From Molossus alvarezi (Eukaryota > Chordata > Mammalia > Chiroptera > Molossidae): a stretch of 64,000 bases of DNA. A program made the position numbers and the translations under genes. The stretch lies in contig JBAWUJ010000040.1 in the NCBI GenBank assembly GCA_037176705.1, forward strand, positions 372,001-436,000, written 5' to 3'. Below are positions 25,701-37,807 of the stretch, one piece after another. The stretch's first letter is position 1, and each line of letters opens with the position of its first letter. Under the pieces are notes generated by a model that was given only the letters and a program-made list of their open reading frames with translations, searched no databases and was not told where the DNA came from.

Positions 25701-28700
25701 AGCCAGTGTTCCATGAAAGGAATAAGCTAGTTTTTCATGGAAGAAACTACTTAGGGATTCATGAAGTATCTACTTAGTACTTCATGGAAGGAAATAGCCA
25801 CTGTTCCAGGAAATGAACTAGTTAGTTTTCCAGGGAAAGAACTACTTAATGTTCCAGAGAAGGAACTATCTACTGTTCCATTGAAGGAACTAGCTAGTGT
25901 TCCACGGAGGAAAGTACTAAGTGTTCCATGGAGGGAACTACCTAGTGTTCCATGGAGCGGACTACTTAGTGTTTCAAGAAAGAAACTACTTAGTGTTCAG
26001 TGGAAGGACCTAACTAACATTCCATGGAAGGAACTTCTTAGTGTTTCATGAAAAAAAACGAGCTATTGTTCCATTGAAGGTACTACATAGTGTTTTATGG
26101 GAGGAAGCAGCTAGTATTCCAGGGAAGAAACTACTTAGTGTTCTAGAAAAGGAATTAGCTAGTGTTCCATGGAAGGAACTACCTAGTGTATCATGGAAGA
26201 AACTAGCTAGTGTTCCATGGAAGGAACTAAAAAATGTTCCATAGATGGAATTACTTAGTATTCCATGGAAGGAACAATCTAGTGTTGGATGGAAAAAACT
26301 AGCTAGCGATCCATGGAAAGAACTACTTAGTGTTCCATTGAAGGAATTAGCTAGTGTTCCAGGGAAGGTATAGCTAGTGTTTCAGGAAAGGAACTAGCCA
26401 GTGTTCCATGGAATGAACTAGCTGGTATACCAAGGAAAGACTACTTAGTGTTTCATAAAAGACACTAGCTAGTGTTCAATAGAAGGAACTAGCTAGATTT
26501 CCATGGAAGCAACTATGTAGTGTTCCATGGAAAAAACTACTTAGTGTTCCATGAAAGAAACTAGCTGGTGTTCCATGGAAGGAACTACTTAGTATTCCAT
26601 GGAAGGAACTAGTTAGTGTTCAATGAAAGAAACTAGCTAGTGTTCCATGGAAGGAAATAGTGTTACATGGAAGGAAGTAGTAGTGTTCCATGGGAAGTAC
26701 TACTTAGTGTCCCATGGAAGGAATTAGCTAGTGTTCCAGGGAAGAACCTAGCTAGCGTTTCAGGAAAGGAACTAGGTAGTGTTCCATGGAAGGAACCAAC
26801 TAGTGTTCCAGGAAGAAACTAGTAAGTGTTTCATGAAAGGAACTACATAGTGTTTCTTGGAAGTATCAAGGTAGTGTTCCATGTTAGGATCTAACTAGTG
26901 TTCTATGGAAGAAACTAGTTTGTGTTCCGTGGTAGGAACTACTTATTTTTCAATGGAAATAACTATTAGTTTTACATGGAAAATACTACTTAGTGTTCCA
27001 TGGAAAGAACTAGCTGGTGTTCTATGGATGGAACTAACTAGTGTTCCTTGGAAGGTACTAGGTAGTATTTCATGGAAGGAACTAGCTAGTGTTCCATGGA
27101 AAAAGAACGACTTAGTTTTCCATCTGAGAATCTAGGTGGTCTTCCATGGAAGAAACTACTTACTGTTCAATGGAAGGAAACAGTTAGTGTTCCGTGGAAG
27201 GAACTACTAAGTGTTCCATGAAAGGATCTATTCAGTGTTCCATGAAACGAACTACATAGTGTTCCATGGAAGGAACTAGCTAGTGTTCTATGGAAGGAAC
27301 TAGTTAGTGTTCTATGGAAGGATCTTCTTAGTGTTTTATGACTGACACTAGTTAGTGTTCCATAGAACGATATAGCTACTGTTCCATGGAAAGTGTCAGC
27401 TAGTGTTCTAGGGAAGAAACTATCAAGTTTTTAATGAAAGGAACTAGCTAGTGGTCCATGGAAAGAACTAGCTAGTGTTTCATGGAAGGAAATAGCTGGT
27501 GGTCCATGGAAAACACTACATAATGTTGCATGGGAAGAACTACTTATTTTCCATGGAAGGATCTAGCTAGTGTTTCATGCAAGGTATTGGCTAGTGTTCC
27601 ATGTATGGAAATAGCTAGTGTTTCGTGGAAAGAACTGGCTGGAGTTCCTTGGAAGGAAGGAGCTAGTGTTCCAGTGAAGAAAATACTTAGTGTTCCAAGA
27701 AAGAAATTGCTTAGTGTTCCAGGAAAGTAGCTAATGTTCCATGGAAGGAACTAGCTAGTGTTTCATGGAAGGAAATAGCTAGTGTTCCATGGAAGGAACT
27801 ACTTAGTTTTCCATGGAAGAAACTAGCTAGTGTTCCATGGAATGAAAAACTTAATATCCCATGGAAACAACTACTTGTATTCCATGGAAGGAACTAGCTA
27901 GTGTTTAATGGAAGGATCTAGTTAGTGTTCCATGGTAGGAAAAAGGTAGTGTTCCATGGAAGGACTAGCTAGTGTACCATGGAAGTATCTAGCTAGTGTT
28001 CCATGCAAGAAACTACTTAGGGTTCCATGGAAGGAACTACTTAGTCTTCCATGGATGGAACTAGTTAATGTTCCATGGAAGGAACTACTTAGTGTTCCAT
28101 AAATGAATCTAGATAATATTCCATAAAAGGTACTACTTACTGTTTTATGGAGGGAACTAGCTAGTGTTCAATGGAAGAAACTACCTAGTGTTCCTTGAAA
28201 GAGACTAGTTAGTGTTATATGGAAAGAACTACTTAGTGTTACATGGAAGGAAGTAGCTAGTGTTCCATGGAAGGAACTGTCTAGTGTTCCATGGAAGAGA
28301 ATAGTAATTGTTCAATGGAAGGAACTACTTAGTGATCCATGGAAGGAACTAGCTAGTGTTTTATGTATGGAAATAGCTAGTGTTCCATGGAAGAAACTGG
28401 TTAGTGTTTCAAGGAAGAAAGTAGTTAGTTTTTTATGCAAGGAACTAAATAGTGTTAGATGGAAGGAACTAGCTAGTTTTCCTTGAAAGAAACTACTTAG
28501 TGTTTCATGGAAGTAACTACTTAATTTTCCATGAAAGGAATTAGCTAGTGTTCCGATGTACGTATCAAGCTAGTTATCCATGGAAGGAACTACTTAGTGT
28601 TCATCTTAGGAAATAGATAGAAATAGCTAGTGTTCTTGGAAGAAACTACTTAGTGTTCCATGGAAGGATCTAGCTAGTTTCCACTTTGGAACTACTTTGT

Positions 28701-30447
28701 TTTCCATGGATGGAACTACATAGTGTTTCATGGAAGGAACTAACTATTGTTCCATAGGAGAAAGTAACAAATGTTCCAGGGTAAGAACTACTTAGTGTTC
28801 CAGAGAGGTAAGTAGTTAGTGTTCCGGGGAAAAAACTAGCTAGTGTTTCATGTAAAGAACTAGCTGGCGTTTTATGGTAGCAACAAGCAAGTGTTCCAGA
28901 GAAGAAACTACTTAATGTTCCATGGGGAAACTATTTAGTATTCCATGGAAGGAACTACTTAGTGTTCCATGGAAGGAAGTAGCTAGTGTTTCATGGAATG
29001 AACTAGATAGTGTTCTATGGAAGAAATTAGCTTGTGTTTCAAGGAAGTAACTATCTAGTGTTTCATGGAAATAACTAGCTGATTATCAATGGAAGGATCT
29101 AGCTACTGTTCCAGGGTATGAACTACTTAGTGTTCCATGGAAGGAACTACTTAGTGTTCCATTGAAGGTATTAGCTAGTGTAACATGGAAGGAAAAAGTT
29201 AGTGTTCCGTGTATAAAATTACTTAGTATTCCATGGAAGAATCTACTTTGTGTACCACGGAAGGAACTAGCTAGTGTTCCATAAAAAAATCTACTTAGAT
29301 TTGCATGAAAAAAAAAAAAAAAACTACTGAGAGTTCCATGGAAAAAAGTTAGTTAGTGTTTCGTGGAAGGAACTACCTAGTGTTCCATGGATGGAACTAG
29401 TTATTGTTCCAGGGCAGGAACTAGCTGGTACTTTCTGGAAGGAACTAACTAGTGATCCATGGAAAAAACAATCTAGTGTTCCGTGGAAGGAACTACTTAT
29501 ATGGAAAAAATTAGCTAGTGTTCCATGGAAGGAACTAGCTAGTGAATCATGGCAGAAACTATCTAGTGTTCCATGGAAGGAACTAGCTAGTGTTCCATGA
29601 AAGGAATTAGCTAGTGTTAAAAAGGAAGGTACTACCTACTGTTCAAAGGAAAAAACTATCTAGTGTTCCATGGAAGGATATACTTAGTGTTTCTTGGAAG
29701 GAACTAGTTAGTGTTCCATGGAAGGGAAAACTTGGTGTTGCATGGACAAATCTACATAGTGTTCCATGGAAGGAACGACTTAGTGTCCATGGATGGTACG
29801 GGGTAGTGTTCCATGAAAGGAACTAGCTTGTGTTCTATGATGGGAACTACTTAATGTTCCATGGAAGGAAAAAGCTAGTTTTACATGTAAGGAACTAGCT
29901 AGTGTTCCATGGAAAAAAAGTAGCTAGTGTTACATTGAAGTAACTACTTAATGTTCAATGGTGGAAACTACTTAGTGTTCCATGGAAGGGACTAGCTAGT
30001 GTTCCATGGAAGGGACTACTTAGTGTTCCATAGAAGGAAAAAGCTAGTGTTTCACGGAAGGAACTAGCTAGTGTTTCATGGAAGGAAGTAGCCGTGTTTT
30101 GTGGAAGGAACTACTTAGTTTACCATGGAAGAAAGTAGCTAGTGTTCTATGGAAGTAAATACTTTGTATTCCAGGGGAAATCATATTTAGTGTTCCATGG
30201 ATGGAACTAGCTAGTGTTCCATGGAAAGTACTACTTAGTGTTCCATGAAAGGAACTAACTAGTGATCTCTGGAAGGCACTAGCTAGTGCTCCATGGAAGA
30301 AATTACCTACTGTTTCATGGAAGGAACTACTAAGTGTTCCATGGAAAAACCATACTTAGTGTTCCATGCAAAGAAGTAGCTAGTGTTCCATAAAATGAAA
30401 TACTTGTTGTTCCAAGAAAGGAACAAGCTAGTGTTTCAGCAAAAAAC

Positions 30448-30479
30448 TACTTAGTATTCCATGGAAGGAATACTAAGTA
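30448..30479. other. Right orientation-switch junction, foldback inverted repeat
   Basis: The satellite returns from minus to plus orientation through a perfect inverted repeat. Its arms are TACTTAGTATTCC (30,448-30,460) and GGAATACTAAGTA (30,467-30,479), around a six-base spacer, ATGGAA. The arms come from opposite-facing units sharing GGAA, so the breakpoint appears to sit at GGAA microhomology. Dyad centres on either side are 28 bases apart instead of 24. The element could form a hairpin. Confidence 0.9.
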
Positions 30480-33400
30480 ATTCATTCCATTGAACACTGA
30501 CTAGTCCCTTCCATGGAACTTTCACTAGTTTCTTCCTGGAACACTATGTAGTCCCTTCCATTGAACACTAAGTAATTTTTTCTAAGGAACACTATTTAGC
30601 CTTTTCCATGGAATACTATATAGTTCCATCCCTGGAATATTAAGTAGTTCCTTCCATGGTACACTAGCTAGTTTCTTCCATAGAACACTAAGAAGTTACT
30701 TCCATGGAACACTACCTAGTTCTTTCCATGGAACACTAGCTAGTTTCTTCCATGGAACACTAAGTAGTTCTTACCATGGAACACTAGCTCCTACCATTGA
30801 ACACTAGAAAGTTCCTTCAATGGAACAATAAGTAGTTTTTTCCATGCAGAAATAAGTAGTCTCTACCATGGAACATTATCTAGTTCCTTCCATGGTACAC
30901 TAAATATTCCCTTCCATGGAACACTAAGCAGTTTTTTTCATGGAAAAGTAGTGTGTCCCTTCCATGGAACACTAGCTAGTTCCTTTCGTGGAACACTAAG
31001 TAGTTTCTTTCATGGAACACTAAGTAGTTGTTTCCAAGGGACACTAAGTAGTTTCTTCCTTGGATCGCTAGCTAGTTCCTTACATGCATAACTAGCTAGC
31101 TCCTCCAAGAAACACTAGCTAGTTTCTTTCATAAAACAGCAGCTAGTCCCTTCCATGGAACACTAAGTAGTCCTTCCATGGAATACTAAAAAGTTTCTCC
31201 ATGGAACACTAAGTAGTTCCTTCCATGGAACACTAACTAGTTTCTTCCATGAAAAACTAAGTAGATATTTCCAAGGAACACTAAGTAATTCCTCCCATGG
31301 AACACTATTTAGTTTTTTTTATGGAACACTAGCTAGTTCCTTGCTTGGAACACTAAGTAGTTTCTTCCATGTAACACTAAGTAGTTCCTTACATGGAAAA
31401 CCAACGAGTTCTTTCCATGGCTCACTAAGAAGTTTCTTCCATGGAACACTAGCTAGTTCTTTCCATGGAACACTAGATAGTTCCTTCCATGGGAAACTAA
31501 GTAGTTCTTTTCATTGAACACTAAGTAGTCTCTTACATGGAACTCAAACTTGTTCCTTCCATGGAACACTAGCTAGTTCTAGGTAGATCCTTCCATGGAA
31601 CACTAACTAGTTCCTACCATGAAAAACTAAGTAGTTGTTTCCATGGAACACTAAGTATTCTCAGCCGAGGAACTCTAGCTAGTTCCTTTCATGGAACACT
31701 AGCTAGTTCCTACAATGGAACACTAGCTTATATTTTCCATGGAACTCTGAGTAATTCCTTCCATGGATCACTAAGTAGTTCCTTCCATGGAAAACTAACG
31801 AGTTCTTTCCATGGATAACTAAGTAGTTTCTTCCATGGAACACTAAGTTGTTTCTTCCATGGAACACTAGCTAGTTCCTTTCATGAATCACTATCTAATT
31901 CCTTCCAGGAAACTCTCAGTAGTTCCTTCCATGGAACACTGTGTAGTTTGTTCCATGGAACACTAGCTAGTTTCTTCCATGGAACACTAAGTGGTTCCTT
32001 CCATGAAAAAATTAGTAGTTCTGTCCATGGAACACTAATTAGCCTCTTCCATGGAACACTCGCTAGTTTCATCCAAGGAACACTAGCGAGTTTATTCCAA
32101 GGAACACTAGCTAATTTTCTCCATGGAACTCTAAGTAGTTCCTTCCATAAAACATTAAGTAGTGCCTTCCATGGAGCACTAGTGACTTCCTTCCATTGTA
32201 CATTAATTACTTCTTTCCATGGAACACTAAGTAATACTTTCCATGAAACACTAGCTTGTTTGATCCATGTTGCACTAAGTATTTCCTTCCATAGAACACT
32301 CAGTACTTAATTCCATAGAACAGTAAGTAGTTCCTTCCATGAAACACTAGCCAGTTCCTTCCATGGATCACTACTAATTTCTTCCATTGAAAACTAAATA
32401 TTTTTTTTTAAGGATCACTAGCCAGATCCTTCCATGCAACACTAGTTAGTTCCTTCCATGGAACACTAAGTTGTTCCTTCTATGAAACGCTAGCTAGAAA
32501 CTTCCATGAAACACTAGCTAGTTCCTTCCACGGAACACTATCTACTGTCTGCCATGGAACACTAGGAGGTTCCTTCCATAGAACAATAAGTAGTATTTTC
32601 TATGCAAAACTAAGTAGTCTCTACCATGGAACACTATCTAGTTCCTTCCATGGATCACTACCTAGTTCCTTCCATGGAACACTAGGTTATTTTCCTTATG
32701 GAACTCTATGTAATTCCATTCATGGATCAGTAAGTAGTCCTTTTCATGGAAACCTAGCGAGTTCCTTCCATGGAACACTATGTAGGTCCCTCCATGTAAC
32801 ACCTAGTAATTCCTTCCATGTAAAAATAAGTACTTACATTCATGGAACACTAGCTAGTTCTTTGAATGGAACACTAGCTAGTTTCTTCCATAAAACATTA
32901 AGTAGTTCTATCCAGGAAACACTAGCTAAAACCTTCCTTGGAAAACTAAGTATTTCCTTCCATGGAACACTAGCTAGTTCTAGCTGGTTCCTTCCATGGA
33001 ACACCAGCTAGTTACTGCCGTGGAACTCTAGCTAGTTTCTTCCATGTAAAACTAAGTACTGCTTTCCATGAAACACTAAGTAGCAACTTCCATGGAACAC
33101 AAACTAGTTCCATCCATGGAACACTAAGTAGTTCCTACCATGAAACACTGAGTAGTTTCTTAATTGAAAAACTAAGTATATTCTTTCCTGGAATACTAGC
33201 TAGTTCCTTTACGGGTACACAAGCTATTTGCTTCCATGGAACTTAAGTAGTTACTTCCACGAAACCCTAAGTAGATTCTTCCATGCCAAACTTGCTAGTC
33301 CCTTCCATGGAACACTAGCTAGCGCATTCCCTGAAACACTGGCTAGTTCTATTCTTAGGACACTACGTAGTTCCTTCCATTGAACATTAGGTAGACCCTT

Positions 33401-33819
33401 ACATCGAAAGCTTGCTAGTTCCTCCATGGAACATTAGCTAGTTCCTTCCATGGAACACTAGTTAGTTCCTTCCATAAAACTTGAGTAGTTCCTTCCATGG
33501 AACACGAGGTAGTTTCTTCCATGGAACATTGAGTAGTTCCTTCCATGGAACACTAGCTATTTACTTCCATGAAACCCTAGCTAGTTCCTTCCATGCAACA
33601 CAAAGGAGTTCCTTCCATGAACACTAATTAGTTCCTTCCATGGAACACTAGCTAGTTTCTTCCATGGAACATTAGCAAGTTCCTACCATGGAACACTAAG
33701 GATTTCGTTCCATGAAACAGTACCTAGTTCCTCCCTTAAAACAGTAAGTAGTTTCTTCCATAGAACACTAAGTAGTTCTCTCCATGGAATACTAAGTAGG
33801 TCCCTCCATGGAAAACTAG

Positions 33820-33840
33820 TTTTCTTTTTTTTTTTTTTTT
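33820..33840 (+). repeat. T-tract expansion inside a satellite unit
   Basis: A run of T interrupted by one C (16 uninterrupted T at 33,825-33,840) is followed directly by CATACAACAC. It replaces the pyrimidine stretch that precedes CATGG in a normal unit. It sits in the same place of higher-order block A as the tract at 36,514. Confidence 0.9.
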
Positions 33841-36419
33841 CATACAACACTAGCTAGTTCCTCCCATGGAACACTAAGTAGGTCCTTCCATTGAACACTA
33901 AGTAGTTTCTTCTATGTAACACTAGCTAGTTCCTTCCAGGGAACACTAAGTAGGTCCTTCCATTGAACACTAAGTAGTTTCTTCTATGGAACACTAGCTA
34001 GTACCACCCATGAACCACTAGCTAGTTCCTTCCATGGAACACTAGCTAGTTACTTACATGGAACAATAGCAATTACCTTCCATGGAACAATAAGTAGTTT
34101 CTTCAATGGAACAATAACTAATTTCTTCTATGGAACACTAAGTTGTCTTCTATGGAAAACAACCTAGTTTCTTCCATGGAACACCAACTAGTTCCTTTCA
34201 TAGAACACTAGCTAGTTCCTTCCGTAGAACTCTAAGTAGTTCCTTCCATGGAACACTAACTAAATCATTCAATGGAACAATAGTTAGTTCCTTCCATGGA
34301 ACACTAACTAGTTCCCTCCATGAAATATTAATTAGTTTTTACCTTGGAACATTAGCTAGTTCCTCCCATGGAACACTAAGTAGTTTCTGTCCAAAAACAC
34401 TAAGTACTTCCTTCCATGGAACACAAACTAATTTTTTACATGGAACACTAGCTACTTCCTTCCATGGAACATTAAATAATTCCCTTTATGGAACACTCTG
34501 TATTTTTCTGCATGGAACTCTAAGTATTTCCCTCCATGGAACACTAGCTAGTTTATTCCATGTTACACTAGATAGTACCTTCCATGGTACACTGCTTAGT
34601 TTCTTCCATGGAACACTAAGTAGTTCCTTTTATGGAACACTAGTAGTTCCTTCCATGGAACAATAGCTAGTTACTTCCATGGAAAAATAGCAATTACCTT
34701 CCAGGAAACACTAAGTAATTCCTTGCATGGGACACTTGGTAGTTCCTTCCATGGAACATGAAGTAGTTCCCTGCATGGAACAGTAGCTAGTTCCTTACAT
34801 GGAACACTAGCTACTTCCTTCCATGGAACACTAGCTACTTCCTTCCATTGAACTCTAGATAGGTCCTCCATTGAACACTAAGTTGGTCCTTCCATGGAAC
34901 ACTAGCAAGTTCCTTCCATGAAACAATAAGGAGTTAGTTCCATGGAACATTAGTAGTTCCTTCCTAAAAACAGTAAGTAGTTTATTCCATGGAACACTAA
35001 GTACTTCTTTCCATGGAACAATAGCTAGGTCCTTCCATGTAACACTAAGTAGTTCCTCCCATGGAACAGTAAGTAATTCGTTCCATGTAACACTAAGTAG
35101 TTCCTTGCATGGAACAGTAGCTAGTTACTTCATGGATCACAAGTTAGATCCTTGCATGGAACACTAGGTAGTTTCTTTTATGGAACAATAGCAATTACCT
35201 TCCATGGAAGACTAAGAAGTTTCTTCAATAGAACAGTAGCTAGTTCCTTCCATGGAACTCTAAGTAATTTCTTCCATGGAACACTAGCTACTTCCTTCCA
35301 TGGAAAACGAGCTAGTTTCTTCTATGGAACTCTAAGTAGTTTTTTCCATAGAACACTAGCTAGTACATCCAATGGAAAAATAGTTCCTTCCATGGAACAA
35401 TAACTAGTTCCCTCCATTGAACATTAAGTAGTTTTGACCATGGAACACTAGCTACTTCCTCCCATAAAACACTAAGTGGTTTCTGTCAAGAAACCCTAAG
35501 TACTTCCTTCCATGGAACACAAAATAATTTTTTACATGGAACACTAGCTAGTTCCTTCCATGGAACTCTAAGTAGTTCCTTCCATGGAACATTAACTAGA
35601 TAATTCAATGGAACAATAGTTAGTTCTTCCATGGAACACTAACTAGTTCCATCCATGGCTAATTAATTAGTTTTTACCTTGGAACACTAGCTAGTTTCTC
35701 ACATAGAACACCATGTTTTTTCTGTCAAAAAACACTAACACTTCCTTCCATGGAACACAAATTAATTTTTTACATGAAACACTAGCTAGTTCCTTCCATG
35801 GAACATTAAATAATTCCCTTTATGGAACACTATGTAGTTTTCTGCATGGAACTCTAAGTAGTTCCCTCCATGAAACCCTAGCTAGTTAATTCCATGGTAT
35901 ACTAGATGGTTCCTTCCATGGAACACTAAGTTGTACCTTCCATAAAATACTAGCGAGTTCTTTCCATGGAACACTAGCTAGTTTCTTTTATGGAACACCA
36001 AGTAGTTCCTTCCATGGAACACTATGTATTTCCGTCCAAATAACACTAGCTAGTTCCTTCGATGGAACCCAAGTAGTTCCTTCCATGGGACACTAAGAAG
36101 TTCCATCCATGGAACTCTATGTAGTTCCTTCCATGGAACACTAGTTATTTACATCTATGGGACACTAAGTAGTTCTTTCCATGCAACACTAGATGGTTTT
36201 TCCCATGGAACACTAGCGAGTTCTTTCCAGAAAACATAAGTATTTACTTCCATTGTACACTAAGTGGTACTTTCCATGAGACACTAGTGAGTTCCTTGCA
36301 TGGAACACAAACTAGTTCCTTCCATGGATCACTACCTGCTTCTTTCTTGGAACACTAGCTCGTTCCATCTATGGAACATTAAAGAGTTCCTTCCATGGAA
36401 CACTAGCTAGTTCCTTCCA

Positions 36420-36790
36420 TAAAACAGTAAGTAGTTTCTACCATGGAACACAAAGTAGTTCCCTCCATGGAAAACTAAGTAGGTCCCTCCTTTAAACACC
36501 TTTAAACACCAGCTTTTTTTTTTTTTTTTTTTTTTCATAAAACACTAGCTAGTTTCTTCCATGGAGCACCAAGTACATTTTCCCATGTAACACTGTAGTT
36601 TTCTCCTTTGAACACTTAGTAGTTCTTTCTATGTACACTAACAGGTTCCTTCCATGTCTCACTAGCTGGATTCTTCCACGAAAATCTAAGTACTTACTCC
36701 TATGGAACATTAGGTAGTTTCATCGATGGAACTCTAGCTTGTTCCTTCAATGGAACACTAACTAGATCCTTCCATAAAACACTAAGTAAT
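36420..36790 (+). repeat. Higher-order block A, copy at 36.4 kb
   Basis: Order of markers: AAAACAGTAAGTAGTTTC, GTTCCCTCC, GTAGGTCCCTCC, the T-tract unit, then TATGTACACTAACAGG at 36,630, a TCTCACTAGCTGG unit, TTCCACGAAAA, and TTCAATGGAACACTAACTAG. This matches the copies at 15.1, 43.4 and 46.9 kb apart from substitutions. Confidence 0.65.
36491..36535 (+). repeat. TTTAAACACC doublet and 22-base T tract
   Basis: A 10-base direct duplication, TTTAAACACC twice (36,491-36,510), is followed by 22 T residues (36,514-36,535) and then CATAAAACAC. The T tract occupies the pyrimidine half of a unit before CAT. It is the longest homopolymer I noticed in the array. Confidence 0.9.
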
Positions 36791-37105
36791 TACTTGCATG
36801 GAACACTAGGTAGTTCCTTCCATGAAACACGAAGTAGTTTCTTGCATTGAACAGTAGCTAGTTTCTTCCATGGAAAACAACTACTTCCTTACATGGAACA
36901 CTAAGTAGTAACTTGCATGGAACACTAGCTCGATCCTTCCATGGAACACAAGCTAGGTTGTTCCATGGAAAACTAGGTAGTTTTTACCATGGAACACGAA
37001 GTAGTTTCTTGCATGAAACACTATCTAGTTTCTTCTATGGAACACAAGCTAGTTTTATACATGGAACACTGGCCAGTTGCTTCCATGGAACACTAAGTAG
37101 TTCCT

Positions 37106-37807
37106 TCCATGGAACACTAGCTAGATCCTTCCATGAAACACTAAGTAGTACCGTCCATGGAACACTAGTTAGTTCTTTCCATGGAACACTAAATAGTTCC
37201 TTGCATGGAACAGTAGCTAGTTTCTTCCATGGAACACAAGCTAGTTCCTTGCATGGAACACTAGCTAGATTATTCTATAGAACAGAAGCTAGTTTCATAC
37301 ATGGAACACTAAGTAGTTCCTTCCATGGAACACTAGCTAGGTCCTTGCATGAGACACTAAGAAGTTCCTTCCATGGAACAGTAGCTAGTTCCTCCTATGT
37401 GACACTAAGTAATTCTTTCCTTGGAATACTAAGTAGTTCCGTCCATGGAACACTAGCTAGATCCTTCCATGAAACACTAAGTAGTACCGTCCATGGAACA
37501 CTAGTTAGTTCTTTCCATGGAACACTAAATAGTTCCTTGCATGGAACAGTAGCTAGTTTCTTCCATGGAACACAAGCTAGTTCCTTGCATGGAACACTAG
37601 CTAGATTATTCTATAGAACAGAAGCTAGTTTCATACATGGAACACTAAGTAGTTCCTTCCATGGAACACTAGCTAGGTCCTTGCATGAGACACTAAGAAG
37701 TTCCTTCCATGGAACAGTAGCTAGTTCCTCCTATGTGACACTAAGTAATTCTTTCCTTGGAATACTAAGTAGTTCCGTCCATGGAACACTAGCTAGATCC
37801 TTCCATG
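37106..37807 (+). repeat. Exact 336-bp (14-unit) tandem duplication
   Basis: Positions 37,106-37,471 match 37,442-37,807 with no difference that I could find over 366 bases, at an offset of exactly 336 bases (14 units). Identity starts just after a T/G difference (37,105 against 37,441) and ends at an A/G difference (37,472 against 37,808). Almost all other neighbouring units differ from each other, so this step is recent, or it is an assembly artefact. It also creates the longest open frame in the array (36,913-37,902), which is not a gene. Confidence 0.92.

Larger units (their letters stand above)
18758..30463 (-). repeat. 24-bp satellite array, central inverted block
   Basis: This is the same satellite read in the opposite direction: the plus strand now shows CTAGTGTTCCATGGAAGGAA instead of TTCCTTCCATGGAACACTAG. 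The switch is complete and is maintained for about 11.7 kb. Blocks of variant units in this region, for example the anchors near 20,922, 21,831 and 22,667, are reverse complements of blocks at 8,348 and 9,277 in the left block. The region is therefore the same array family inverted, not a different satellite. An inversion within the array is the simplest cause. Independent growth of opposite-facing arrays, or an assembly misjoin, are alternatives. Confidence 0.96.
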
